From: Fimenecus sp963590415
GTDB lineage: Bacteria; Bacillota; Clostridia; Oscillospirales; Acutalibacteraceae
DNA: 64,000 nt
Assembly: GCA_963590415.1 (NCBI GenBank)
Contig: CAVAPB010000014.1
Coordinates: 1-64,000 of the forward strand
Direction of reading: 5' to 3'
The translations under genes were made by a program, and so were the position numbers. Of the stretch, positions 17,377 through 27,015 are shown one piece after another; position 1 is the stretch's first letter; each line of letters opens with the position of its first letter. The notes beneath the pieces are model-generated. The model was not told the origin of the DNA. It made no database searches and saw only the letters and a program-made list of their open reading frames with translations.

Positions 17377-18315
17377 ATGGCTGTTGTAAAAACAGAGGCG
17401 TATTTTAACTCTTCGGACAAAATCCATAAGATAAGAACTCTCATCTGGAGGGAAGAGGAGCTTACACCCATAGGTGTTGTTCAGCTCGCTCACGGCATGG
17501 CGGAGCATATTGACCGCTATGACGAATTCGCAAGATTTTTGGCGTCAAACGGCTTTGTGGTTTGCGGAAACGACCATCTCGGTCACGGCAAGTCCGTAAA
17601 CGACCCGTCGGAGTTCGGCTTCTTTGCCGATAAGGACGGCGACAAGAGAATTGTCGACGATATGCATATACTCACAAAAATTATGAAGAAGAAATACCCC
17701 GACATACCGTATTTCCTTTTCGGTCACAGCATGGGCTCTTTCTGTGCAAGGGTTTACACCGTTCATTTCGGCGACGAGCTCAACGGCGTAATCTACTGCG
17801 GTACGGGCGAACTTCCGTCCTCTGCGGCTATGATACAGCCTATCGTTGACTCGCTTTGTGAAAAGTACGGTCCGAAAAAGCGCGTTGAGGCTCTCGGCGA
17901 CATCTTCAGTAAGGTAACAAACCTGACCGTTCCCGACAAGACCGAGGACGGACTTGCGTGGCTTAGCCGTGACATACAGAACAGGGAGAACTACAAAAAC
18001 GACCCGCTTTGCGGCTTTACATTTACCATTGGCGGTTACAGGGACCTTTTTGCTCTCGCAAACGAGGCTTCAAGCAGGCAGTGGGCATCACTTGTGCCGA
18101 GCAATTTGCCGATACTCATAATCTCGGGCGCACACGACCCGATAGGAATGAACGGCAAGGGCGTTATCTCGGTTTCCGACAACCTTGTGCTTGCGGGCAA
18201 GGAGCCGACGGTTATCCTTTATCCGAGCGACCGTCACGAGATACTCAATGAGGACGACCGTGACAGAGTTTACAACGATGTGCTCTCATTCCTCAATTCA
18301 ACCTATGTTTCGTAA
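17377..18315 (+). CDS. Alpha/beta hydrolase (monoacylglycerol lipase-like)
   Basis: The 312-residue protein has the serine aminopeptidase/monoacylglycerol lipase layout: an oxyanion HGMAEHIDRYD (about 39-49), the nucleophile elbow GHSMGS (Ser about 118), the acid in SGAHDPIG (Asp about 254) and the base in SDRHEIL (His about 287). A lid region lies between about 140 and 220. The likely activity is hydrolysis of a lipid ester; the natural substrate is unknown. Start follows GGAGG. The miaB gene begins 15 bp downstream and probably shares the transcript. Confidence 0.88.
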   Translation: MAVVKTEAYFNSSDKIHKIRTLIWREEELTPIGVVQLAHGMAEHIDRYDEFARFLASNGFVVCGNDHLGHGKSVNDPSEFGFFADKDGDKRIVDDMHILTKIMKKKYPDIPYFLFGHSMGSFCARVYTVHFGDELNGVIYCGTGELPSSAAMIQPIVDSLCEKYGPKKRVEALGDIFSKVTNLTVPDKTEDGLAWLSRDIQNRENYKNDPLCGFTFTIGGYRDLFALANEASSRQWASLVPSNLPILIISGAHDPIGMNGKGVISVSDNLVLAGKEPTVILYPSDRHEILNEDDRDRVYNDVLSFLNSTYVS

Positions 18316-18330
18316 CAGGAGAAATTTGTT

Positions 18331-19749
18331 TTGGCAAAAATTCAGAATATAACAGAAGAACAGCAGCGTACTCAAAGCGAATATGTCCAAAAGGTCAAGT
18401 CAGTGCTTTGTGCAAAGTATTATGACAGGACGCCCAAGGCTTATATCCACACCTACGGCTGTCAGGGAAATGTCTCCGACAGCGAACGGATAATGGGTAT
18501 GCTCAAGGAGATGGGCTACGGCTTTACCGAGGAGCTTGACAAAGCGGATTTGGTGCTTTATAACACCTGCGCCGTGCGTGAGCATGCCGAGGACAGAGTA
18601 TTCGGCAATGTCGGTATTCTCAAAAAGCACAAGGAGGAAAATCACGACCTTGTAATCGCTCTTTGCGGCTGTATGATGCAGCAACAGCATATCAGAGACA
18701 AGATTTACAAAAGCTATCCTTATGTCGACCTTGTGTTCGGCACGCATGCCGTGTATATGCTGCCCGAGCTTTTGTACAACACCTTGCAGGGCTCGAAAAG
18801 AGTTGTCTGCGCTCCCGACAAAAAGGGCGATATAGCCGAGAATGTTCCCGTTTACAGGGACAGGGGGATTAAGGCGTGGCTTCCTATAATGTACGGCTGC
18901 GACAACTTCTGCACCTATTGCATAGTGCCCTATGTCAGAGGCAGGGAGAGAAGCCGTGAGCCCGAGTTTATAATCGAAGAGGCAAAGCAGATTATCGCTC
19001 AGGGCTACAAGGACATTACGCTTCTCGGTCAGAATGTAAACTCATACGGCAAGAACAATGTAAGCTCCATGAACTTTGCGGGACTTTTAAGGGAAATCAA
19101 CGCTCTCCCGGGCGATTTCACATTGAGATTTATGACCTCGCACCCCAAGGACTGCACAAAAGAGCTCATTGACGCTATGGCGGAATGCGACAAGGTCGCA
19201 AAGCATTTGCATCTTCCGTTCCAGTCGGGTAACGACAGGGTGTTAAAGGCTATGAACCGACACTATGATAGGGCAAAATATCTTGAGCTTGTCAATTACG
19301 CCAAGAAAAAAATGCCCGACATTTCGCTTACGAGCGATGTTATAGTCGGCTTCCCGGGCGAAACCTATGAGGAATTTCTCGATACGGTTTCACTTGTAAA
19401 AGAGGTGGAATTTACCTCGCTGTTCACATTTATTTATTCTCGCCGCACGGGCACAAGAGCCGCGGAAATGCCCGACCCCGTTTCAAGGGAGGAAAAGGGC
19501 AAGTGGTTCAAGGAGCTTTGTGATGCACAGGAGGAGATTGCCGCAAAACGCACGGGTGAGATGAAGGGTAAAACTTATCGGGTACTTGTCGAGGGTAAGT
19601 CGAAAAACAAGGAAAGCTTCCTCTCGGGCAGGACGGACGGAAATATTATAATCGAATTTTCGGGCGACGAAAGTCTTATCGGCGATTTCTGCTTCGTAAA
19701 GGTAACGGAAAGTCTCAATTGGATTTTGAGAGGCGAACAGGCAAAATAA
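18331..19749 (+). CDS. miaB: tRNA-2-methylthio-N6-dimethylallyladenosine synthase MiaB
   Basis: The 472-residue radical SAM enzyme adds the 2-methylthio group to i6A37 of tRNA. The N-terminal domain binds the auxiliary [4Fe-4S] cluster with Cys residues in YGCQGNVSDSE, LYNTCAVREHAEDR and ALCGCMMQQ. The SAM cluster motif is CDNFCTYC, within GCDNFCTYCIVPYVRGRERSR. A TRAM domain ends the protein. The start is a TTG with AGGAG upstream; no ATG fits better. miaA lies 5 kb downstream in the same direction and makes its substrate. Confidence 0.96.
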   Translation: MAKIQNITEEQQRTQSEYVQKVKSVLCAKYYDRTPKAYIHTYGCQGNVSDSERIMGMLKEMGYGFTEELDKADLVLYNTCAVREHAEDRVFGNVGILKKHKEENHDLVIALCGCMMQQQHIRDKIYKSYPYVDLVFGTHAVYMLPELLYNTLQGSKRVVCAPDKKGDIAENVPVYRDRGIKAWLPIMYGCDNFCTYCIVPYVRGRERSREPEFIIEEAKQIIAQGYKDITLLGQNVNSYGKNNVSSMNFAGLLREINALPGDFTLRFMTSHPKDCTKELIDAMAECDKVAKHLHLPFQSGNDRVLKAMNRHYDRAKYLELVNYAKKKMPDISLTSDVIVGFPGETYEEFLDTVSLVKEVEFTSLFTFIYSRRTGTRAAEMPDPVSREEKGKWFKELCDAQEEIAAKRTGEMKGKTYRVLVEGKSKNKESFLSGRTDGNIIIEFSGDESLIGDFCFVKVTESLNWILRGEQAK

Positions 19750-19802
19750 ATTATCCCTTTTTGGGTTAGTTGATATTAAAATTTTTATTTAAGGAGAAAA
19801 TT

Positions 19803-20222
19803 ATGGAACTCGAAAAACTCGCACGCCAACTCGGCGCTGCAATTCAGCAGGACAAGGTATATCTTGATTATCAGACTGCAATGAAGAACAACGAAGAGGA
19901 TACGGCGCTCAACGAGCTTATGGGCAAGATAAAGCTTCTTCAGATGTCTTATCAGCATGAGGCTTCTCAGGAAACGCCCGATGAGAAAAAGCTCGAGCAG
20001 TACAACAACGAATTTCAGGGTCTTTATGCTCAGGTAATGACCAATGAAAATATGAAAGCATACGAAGAGGCAAGACAGGCTGTTGATGAAATGATGAACT
20101 ATCTCACAGGCATACTTGCACTTTGCGTAAACGGTGAGGATCCCGAAACCTGCGACCCCCGTGCGCACGCACATGACCACAGCTGCGGCGGAGAGTGTTC
20201 TTCCTGCGGCGGTTGCCACTGA
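19803..20222 (+). CDS. YlbF-family protein with Cys/His tail
   Basis: The 139-residue protein starts at ATG after AAGGAG. The helical YlbF/YmcA-like domain spans about 1-110 (LGAAIQQDKVYLDYQ near the N-terminus). In Bacillus subtilis YlbF, YmcA and YaaT form an iron-sulfur complex affecting RNase Y and sporulation. Here the last 25 residues are an unusual metal-ligand-rich tail: CDPRAHAHDHS then CGGECSSCGGCH. It lies just before mutS, on the same strand. Function in this organism is inferred only from family. Confidence 0.82.
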   Translation: MELEKLARQLGAAIQQDKVYLDYQTAMKNNEEDTALNELMGKIKLLQMSYQHEASQETPDEKKLEQYNNEFQGLYAQVMTNENMKAYEEARQAVDEMMNYLTGILALCVNGEDPETCDPRAHAHDHSCGGECSSCGGCH

Positions 20223-20257
20223 TTGACTTAAACTATTGAAATTTCGAGGCGGAAAAA

Positions 20258-22870
20258 ATGGCAGAATTATCACCAATGATGAAACAGTATTTTGAAATAA
20301 AGAAGAATTATCCGGACACAATTCTGTTTTTCCGTCTCGGAGATTTTTACGAAATGTTCTATGAGGACGCAAAAACCGCCTCAAAGGAGCTTGAACTCGT
20401 ATTGACGGGTCGCGATTGCGGTCAGGAGGAGCGTGCGCCTATGTGCGGCGTTCCGTTTCACAGCGCCGATTCATATATAGCAAAGCTTGTTTCAAAGGGC
20501 TACAAGGTTGCCATATGTGAGCAGACGGAGGACCCGAAAGCCGCAAAGGGTATCGTTAAAAGAGATGTCATAAGGGTTATTTCGGCAGGCACGGTAATCG
20601 AGAGCAGTATGCTTGACGAAACCAAAAACAACTACCTTGCCGTTTTGTGCAGGGCGTTTGACGGTATGGGCATTTGCTTTGCCGATGTTTCGACGGGCAG
20701 CGTTTATCTCACATCATTTTCCGAAAATTGCGACGAAAAGGCTGTTGATGAGATGGCAAGATTTATGCCCACCGAAATTCTTCTCAACAAGGAGGCTGCG
20801 GCTCTTAAAAGGCTGTCGGCGTTTATCTCAAAAAAGACGGAGGCAACGGCGGATGTTTTGCCTTCCGAGAGCTTCGACTATGAAAAAGCCGAGCGGACGG
20901 TTCTTTTGCATTTTGACAAGCCGTCTCTTGAAAGCCTCGGACTTGAAAATAAGCAGAGTGCGGTGTGCGCTCTCGGTGCGGCTCTGTCATATCTCTATGA
21001 GGCGCAGAAAACCGACCTTAACAACATAAAGGAAATCAATTTCTATTCCGACGCAAAGTATATGAAAATCGGGCTTTCCACAAGGCGTAACCTTGAAATT
21101 ACCGAGACTATGCGCGACAGGGAAAAGAAAGGCTCGCTGCTTTGGGTGCTTGACAAGACCAAGACCGCAATGGGCAAACGCCTTATCAGAAGCTGGCTTG
21201 AATGTCCGCTCTACGATTGCGCCGCAATTTCAAAAAGGCATAACGCCGTGGCGGAGCTTTGCGAGAGCACCAAAAAGCGTAACGATTTAGTCTCGCTTAT
21301 GGCGGGCATTTACGATATGGAACGCCTTATGACAAGAGTGCTATACAACACGGCAAACGCAAAGGAGCTTTTGTCGCTGAAAACCACGCTTGAACCGCTT
21401 CCGAAAATAAAGGAAATTCTCAAGGACTCAAAATCGCTGTTGCTTAAAGATATATACAACGACATTGATGTGCTTGAGGATGTATATACTCTCGTTTCGC
21501 AGTCAATAAGCGAGGACGCTCCGTTTTCCGTTCGTGAGGGCGGTATGATAAACGACAATTTCAACGCAGAGCTTGACGAGCTTCGCAAGATAGTCAAGGG
21601 CGGAAAGTCTTTCCTTACTGACCTTGAAACCAAGGAACAGGACGAGACGGGAATTAAAAAGCTTAAAATCGGCTATAACAGGGTGTTCGGTTACTATTTT
21701 GAAGTGCCGAACGCATACAAGGAGATAGTCCCCGATACATATATCAGAAAGCAGACACTTTCAAACTGCGAACGTTATATCACGCAGGAATTGAAGGAGC
21801 TTGAAACAAAGGTGCTCGGCGCACAGGAGAGGATAGTAAGCCTTGAATATGAGATATTCTGCTCCGTGCGTAAAAAAATAGGCGAACAGTATGAGCGGAC
21901 AAGCCGTACATCAAAGGCTGTCGCAACGCTCGACACGCTTTGCTCGCTTGCAAGCGTGGCAATTTCAAACAACTATACAAGACCCGATATAAACGATTCG
22001 GACACTGTAATTATCAAGGACGGCAGACACCCGGTAATCGAAAAAATGCTCAAGGACACGCCGTTTGTTCCGAACGATACGGAACTTGACTGCGACAAGA
22101 ACAGAACCGCAATCATAACCGGACCTAATATGGCAGGTAAATCCACCTATATGCGTCAGGTTGCGATTATCGTTATGATGGCACAGATGGGCTCGTTTGT
22201 TCCGGCTTCTTATGCTTCGATAGGACTTGTCGATTCGGTATTTACCCGTGTCGGTGCGTCGGACGATTTGGCTTCGGGGCAGTCAACCTTTATGGTTGAG
22301 ATGAGCGAGGTGGCGGAAATCCTTGATAATGCAACCTCAAAAAGTCTTATAATCCTTGACGAGATAGGCAGGGGAACCTCGACCTATGACGGAATGAGCA
22401 TTGCAAAGGCGGTGCTCGAATACACGGCGGACAAGAAACGCCTCGGCGCAAAAACTCTTTTCGCAACGCACTATCACGAATTGACGGAGCTTGAAAACGA
22501 GATGGACGGCGTTAAGAACTTCAACATAGCCGTCAAAAAGAGGGGAGACGATATAATCTTCCTTCGCCGCATTATAAGAGGCGGCGCCGACGGAAGCTAC
22601 GGTATCGATGTCGCAAGGCTCGCAGGCGTTCCCGACACGGTGGTAAAGCGTGCCAAGGTCATTTTGAAGTCGCTTGAAGAAAGCGGTGCTGCGCCCGTTA
22701 TTTCAACCGCTGTGCGTGAAGAAGCGAGGGACGATATGCAGGTAAGCTTCGGTTCAAATGCCGAAAGCGAAATAATGGACGAGTTAAAGGCTCTTGATGT
22801 GAACACCCTCACGCCGATTGAGGCAATGTCAAAGCTTTACGAAATATCGGCAAAGGCAAAACAGGTTTAA
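20258..22870 (+). CDS. mutS: DNA mismatch repair protein MutS
   Basis: The 870-residue mismatch sensor has every expected element. The FYE mismatch wedge is in RLGDFYEMFYED (about F30-Y31-E32). The clamp and lever domains fill the middle. The ATPase domain has the Walker A GPNMAGKST (about 622-630), LASGQSTFMVEM, and the Walker B ILDEIGRGTSTYDG. A helix-turn-helix dimerisation region follows near DGSYGIDVARLAGVP. The length fits MutS1. mutL follows 30 bp downstream, so the two are co-transcribed. Confidence 0.97.
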   Translation: MAELSPMMKQYFEIKKNYPDTILFFRLGDFYEMFYEDAKTASKELELVLTGRDCGQEERAPMCGVPFHSADSYIAKLVSKGYKVAICEQTEDPKAAKGIVKRDVIRVISAGTVIESSMLDETKNNYLAVLCRAFDGMGICFADVSTGSVYLTSFSENCDEKAVDEMARFMPTEILLNKEAAALKRLSAFISKKTEATADVLPSESFDYEKAERTVLLHFDKPSLESLGLENKQSAVCALGAALSYLYEAQKTDLNNIKEINFYSDAKYMKIGLSTRRNLEITETMRDREKKGSLLWVLDKTKTAMGKRLIRSWLECPLYDCAAISKRHNAVAELCESTKKRNDLVSLMAGIYDMERLMTRVLYNTANAKELLSLKTTLEPLPKIKEILKDSKSLLLKDIYNDIDVLEDVYTLVSQSISEDAPFSVREGGMINDNFNAELDELRKIVKGGKSFLTDLETKEQDETGIKKLKIGYNRVFGYYFEVPNAYKEIVPDTYIRKQTLSNCERYITQELKELETKVLGAQERIVSLEYEIFCSVRKKIGEQYERTSRTSKAVATLDTLCSLASVAISNNYTRPDINDSDTVIIKDGRHPVIEKMLKDTPFVPNDTELDCDKNRTAIITGPNMAGKSTYMRQVAIIVMMAQMGSFVPASYASIGLVDSVFTRVGASDDLASGQSTFMVEMSEVAEILDNATSKSLIILDEIGRGTSTYDGMSIAKAVLEYTADKKRLGAKTLFATHYHELTELENEMDGVKNFNIAVKKRGDDIIFLRRIIRGGADGSYGIDVARLAGVPDTVVKRAKVILKSLEESGAAPVISTAVREEARDDMQVSFGSNAESEIMDELKALDVNTLTPIEAMSKLYEISAKAKQV

Positions 22871-22900
22871 TCAAAATGAATTCGCAACGGAGGTGCGGCT

Positions 22901-24817
22901 GTGGGAAAGATAAACAAATTACCGAGGAATATATGGGAGCTTATAGCCGCAGGCGAGGTCGTCGAAAGACCCGCGTCGGTAGTAAAGGAGCTTCTCGAAA
23001 ACTCTATCGACGCAGGCTCGACCGATATAACCGTTGAAATACAGAACGGCGGCGTGCGCTATATCAGAATTACCGACAACGGCTGCGGTATTGCAAGGGA
23101 GGATGTTCCGCTTGCTTTTGTAAGCCACGCCACAAGTAAAATTTCCTCCGCGCAGGATTTGGAGGCTATAATGACCCTCGGCTTCAGGGGCGAGGCTCTG
23201 TCGTCCGTTGCGGCGGTTTCCAAAACGGAGATTATCACAAAAACCAAGGACGAGGAAATCGGTACAAGGATGGAAATTTTCGGCGGCGAGCAGGTGTCCC
23301 TTGACGACGCAGGCTGTCCGAACGGCACAACCATCATTATAAGGGAGCTCTTTTACAACACTCCCGCAAGAATGAAATTTTTGAAATCCGACAAATCGGA
23401 GGCTATGGCGGTTGCGGGAATAGTTGATAAAATCGCTCTTTCACATCCCGAAATCAGCATAAGGTTTATTAAAGACGGCAAGCAGGTGCTCTGTACCGAC
23501 GGCTCGGGAGAGCTTAAAAACGCTATATATTCCGTTTACGGGGACGAGTTTTCGTCCTCGATGATACCCGTGTCCTATGAGCTCAACGGTATGAGCGTCA
23601 AGGGTTTTGTTTCAAAGCCGTTTTATGCAAGGGGCTCGGGCTCAATGCAGCTTTTCTTTGCTAACAACAGGTTTATAAAAAGCAAGACCGCCTGCGCCGC
23701 GCTCAATGAGGCTTATAAGAACTCGATTATGGTCGGAAAATATCCTGCCTGCGTGCTCTTTATAGAGATAATCCCCGAATTACTCGATGTAAATGTTCAT
23801 CCCGCAAAAACCGAGGTGCGTTTTTCAAACGAAAAGGCGATTTTCGATTTGATATACTATGCGGCAAAGAATGCAATAACAAACGACGCCTCACGCCCGC
23901 AGGTTCAGCTTAAAAACAGACCGAATACCGACATTTTACAGCCGCCCGTTCCCGAAACGGTGCAGACCGACTTGTATTCATTTAATTCGGAAATTGCAAA
24001 GAGCGAGCCTCCAGTTGAGTCAAGTCGACCCGTTACGTTTGCTCCGTCCGTTATCGACAGAAAGCCCGAGACGCCGAGCGGAATTTATATGAACTCGTCC
24101 GAACGCATTTCATATATGAAAAATAACGGAGAAGACGAAATTGACCTTTCCGTCAGGACATCGACTGTTTTGGACGAGATAAAAAATGACAGCGAAGCGG
24201 TCTATTCGGAAAATCCCGAAAAGGAATTAAAAAGAGGCGAGAACAGCGAGGTTTCATTCAAATATCTCGGCGAGGCTTTCAGAACATATATCTTTGCCGA
24301 ATATAACGGCAGGCTTGCCATAATCGACAAGCACGCCGCCCACGAGCGTATGCTCTACAACAAGCTTAAAAAGGACAACGGTTCAAACGGCAGTCAGCTT
24401 ATGTTAAAGCCCTGCACCGTGGTGCTCTCAAAGGAAGAATACATTGCCGTTACGGACAATCTTGATATGATGCGAAGCGCAGGCTTCGAAATAGATGACT
24501 TCGGCAACGGTTCGGTAATCGTAAGAGCCTGCCCGTTAAACCTTGAAAAAGAAGATGTCACGCAGCTTGTGACGGAAATTGCCGGCTATCTTACGCAGAA
24601 TAAAAAGAATATATTGCCTGAACAGCTCGATTGGATCTATCATTCAATCGCCTGCCGTGCGGCGGTAAAGGCGGGAAACAAACAGACTGATTACGAGCTT
24701 ATCGAATTTACAAAACAGCTTCTCTCCGATGAGAGCGTCAGATATTGCCCTCACGGCAGACCTGTTTTGATTGAGCTTACAAAGTACGAGCTTGACAAGC
24801 AGTTCGGAAGGGTGTGA
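22901..24817 (+). CDS. mutL: DNA mismatch repair protein MutL
   Basis: The 638-residue protein starts at GTG, with CGGAGGTG upstream. The GHKL ATPase has ENSIDAGS, DNGCGI and GFRGEALSS (about 32-105). A variable acidic linker spans about 345-450, and the C-terminal dimerisation/endonuclease domain follows. The endonuclease motif reads DKHAAHERMLYN, compared with the family pattern DQHA-x2-E-x4-E; the last Glu position is Asn here. The CPHGRPV motif is present. It ends 3 bp before miaA. Confidence 0.97.
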   Translation: MGKINKLPRNIWELIAAGEVVERPASVVKELLENSIDAGSTDITVEIQNGGVRYIRITDNGCGIAREDVPLAFVSHATSKISSAQDLEAIMTLGFRGEALSSVAAVSKTEIITKTKDEEIGTRMEIFGGEQVSLDDAGCPNGTTIIIRELFYNTPARMKFLKSDKSEAMAVAGIVDKIALSHPEISIRFIKDGKQVLCTDGSGELKNAIYSVYGDEFSSSMIPVSYELNGMSVKGFVSKPFYARGSGSMQLFFANNRFIKSKTACAALNEAYKNSIMVGKYPACVLFIEIIPELLDVNVHPAKTEVRFSNEKAIFDLIYYAAKNAITNDASRPQVQLKNRPNTDILQPPVPETVQTDLYSFNSEIAKSEPPVESSRPVTFAPSVIDRKPETPSGIYMNSSERISYMKNNGEDEIDLSVRTSTVLDEIKNDSEAVYSENPEKELKRGENSEVSFKYLGEAFRTYIFAEYNGRLAIIDKHAAHERMLYNKLKKDNGSNGSQLMLKPCTVVLSKEEYIAVTDNLDMMRSAGFEIDDFGNGSVIVRACPLNLEKEDVTQLVTEIAGYLTQNKKNILPEQLDWIYHSIACRAAVKAGNKQTDYELIEFTKQLLSDESVRYCPHGRPVLIELTKYELDKQFGRV

Positions 24818-24820
24818 AAT

Positions 24821-25753
24821 ATGCAAAAGCCCTCCTTACTTGTAATTGTCGGTCCCACGGCGTCGGGTAAAACGGCGCTTGCGGTCGAGTGTGCGAAAAA
24901 ATTCGACGGCGAAATCATATCGGCTGACTCAATGCAGATATACAAGGGCATGAGCATTGCCACCGCAAAGCCCACCGAAGAGGAAATGCAGGGAATACCG
25001 CATTACCTGATTGATTTTGTCGATGTCACTTCGCAATACAGCGTGGCACAGTTTGTCACGGACGCGGAAGAATGCTGCCGCGATATATTGTCCCGAGGTA
25101 AGTTGCCCATTCTTGCAGGCGGCACGGGACTTTATGTTGACAGCTTTGTCAACAACATAAAGTTTTCCGAAGCGGACGGCGACGAGGCTTTGAGGAAAAG
25201 ACTTTCGGACGAACTGAACGCCGTCGGAGCCGAAAAAATGCTCCAAAGACTTTCACAGCTTGACCCGGAATATGCCGCAAAGCTTCATCCGAACAATAAG
25301 AAACGCATTATAAGAGCGTTTGAAATTTATACGCTTACCGGTAAAACTCCCACCGAAGCGGCGGCGCTCTCAAGGAAAGAACCGTCACGCTACAACTGTT
25401 GCTTTGTCGGAATAAACTATAAAAGCAGAGAGACTCTGTATGACCGCATAAACAGGCGCGTTGACCTTATGATGGCAAACGGCTTGCTTGAAGAGGCGAA
25501 AATCTATTATGATTTGCCCAAGAAGTCAACCGCTTCACAGGCTATCGGATACAAGGAGCTAAAGCCTTATTTTGACGGCGAAATTCCCCTTGAACAGGCG
25601 GTTGAAAATCTTAAAATCGGAACACGGCACTATGCCAAGCGTCAGCTTACATGGTTCAGAAGAAACGAAAATATAAAATGGTTTTATCCCGACGAGGGAA
25701 CAAAAGACGAATTTTCAGAAGAAGTATTTGATTATATAAAGAAGGTGATTTGA
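24821..25753 (+). CDS. miaA: tRNA dimethylallyltransferase MiaA
   Basis: The 310-residue enzyme transfers a dimethylallyl group to A37 of UNN-decoding tRNAs, producing the substrate of MiaB. The P-loop is GPTASGKT (about 11-18), followed by ISADSMQIYKGM and GGTGLYVD, and RQLTWFR near the end. It begins 3 bp after mutL. Its stop codon overlaps the next start (TGATG). Confidence 0.96.
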   Translation: MQKPSLLVIVGPTASGKTALAVECAKKFDGEIISADSMQIYKGMSIATAKPTEEEMQGIPHYLIDFVDVTSQYSVAQFVTDAEECCRDILSRGKLPILAGGTGLYVDSFVNNIKFSEADGDEALRKRLSDELNAVGAEKMLQRLSQLDPEYAAKLHPNNKKRIIRAFEIYTLTGKTPTEAAALSRKEPSRYNCCFVGINYKSRETLYDRINRRVDLMMANGLLEEAKIYYDLPKKSTASQAIGYKELKPYFDGEIPLEQAVENLKIGTRHYAKRQLTWFRRNENIKWFYPDEGTKDEFSEEVFDYIKKVI

Positions 25754-27015
25754 TGCCTGAAAGCAATAAAAAAGACAAAATCATACAGTTTAAGAACGAT
25801 AAGAAAAAAATGACGGTCCTTTACATTGTTGCGGCGGTTGCGTTTATTGCGTTCTTTCTGTATCAGGTGTTCAAAATCAACTATCAGCCCGTAAAAACGC
25901 AGGTGGCGTTAAGTAAAACGGTGGCTTCCACGGCGGTTACGAACGCCTTTGTCGTAAGGGACGAATATCCCATTGAGGCAAGCGTGACGGGAACGCTCGT
26001 TCCGCTTGTCGAGGACGGCAAAAGGGTTGCGAGCCAGGATGATGTAGCAGTTGTTTTCACAAGCGACGAGGCGGCTAAGACATATAACGAAATAAAATCG
26101 GTCAAGGAGGAAATATCGTATTTTTCCTCGCTTCAGAACAAGGTCGGCGTTCAGACTGCCGACATAACACCTCTTGATGAGCGTATCTATTCCGCTTGCG
26201 AGGCATATGCCGTTGCGGTAAACAACGGAAACATCGACTCTTATCAGACCTATGAGGACAATATAAGAGACGCCATAACCTCACGGCAGCTGTCAACGGG
26301 AACGGTCATCGACCCCAGCGCAAAATTAGGCGAACTCAATGCAAAGCTGGCACAGCTACAGAGTGCGGAAATCGGGTATAATACCATTAAGGCACCGCAT
26401 CCGGGTTATTACATCAGCGTTGCCGACGGCTACGAAAACGCCGTTGACTATGCCAATATCCTGTCGATGACCACGGTGCAGATTTCCGATTTGTTCGACT
26501 CTTCAAAAACACAGAAAGGCTCTGTCGACAACTATATGGGCAAGCTTGTTGACAGCTTTAACTGGTATCTTTTGTGCGTTGTTGATTATGAGGACGCAGT
26601 TAAGCTTTCTGTCGGAAGTAAGGCAAAGGTTGAATTTACAATGACAACCGCAGAGTCGATAAGTGCCGAGGTTGCCGCAATTTGCGACACGGCGGACGGC
26701 AAGACGGGTGTAATTCTCAAATGTAACCTTATGAGCACCGAATATGCAAGTCTGCGTTCAGAGCAGATAAGGATTACCTTTGACGAGCATACGGGCTATC
26801 AGGTTCCGAACAAGGCTATCAGAGAGATCGACGGACAGAAGGGCGTATATGTCCTCAGCGGAAACATAGTCAAATTCAAAAAGATAAACATAGATTATTC
26901 GGATAACGAAATATCAATTTGCAACAATCCCGACAACGAAAGCGGCTTTGTTGAGCTTTACGATAATATAATTGTGGAAGGAACTGATCTTTATGACGGA
27001 AAAATCCTTGGTTGA
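25753..27015 (+). CDS. HlyD-like membrane adaptor protein
   Basis: The 420-residue protein starts at the ATG that shares a base with the miaA stop. A cytoplasmic basic N-terminus leads to one TM helix (TVLYIVAAVAFIAFFLYQVF), then a barrel/biotinyl-like segment (GTLVPLVEDGKRVASQDDVA), a helical hairpin (about 110-215) and further beta-rich parts. This is the architecture of HlyD-type membrane fusion proteins, but no transporter genes are adjacent. The neighbours (yggS, sepF, divIVA) suggest a cell-envelope or division role. That is inference. Confidence 0.7.
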   Translation: MPESNKKDKIIQFKNDKKKMTVLYIVAAVAFIAFFLYQVFKINYQPVKTQVALSKTVASTAVTNAFVVRDEYPIEASVTGTLVPLVEDGKRVASQDDVAVVFTSDEAAKTYNEIKSVKEEISYFSSLQNKVGVQTADITPLDERIYSACEAYAVAVNNGNIDSYQTYEDNIRDAITSRQLSTGTVIDPSAKLGELNAKLAQLQSAEIGYNTIKAPHPGYYISVADGYENAVDYANILSMTTVQISDLFDSSKTQKGSVDNYMGKLVDSFNWYLLCVVDYEDAVKLSVGSKAKVEFTMTTAESISAEVAAICDTADGKTGVILKCNLMSTEYASLRSEQIRITFDEHTGYQVPNKAIREIDGQKGVYVLSGNIVKFKKINIDYSDNEISICNNPDNESGFVELYDNIIVEGTDLYDGKILG

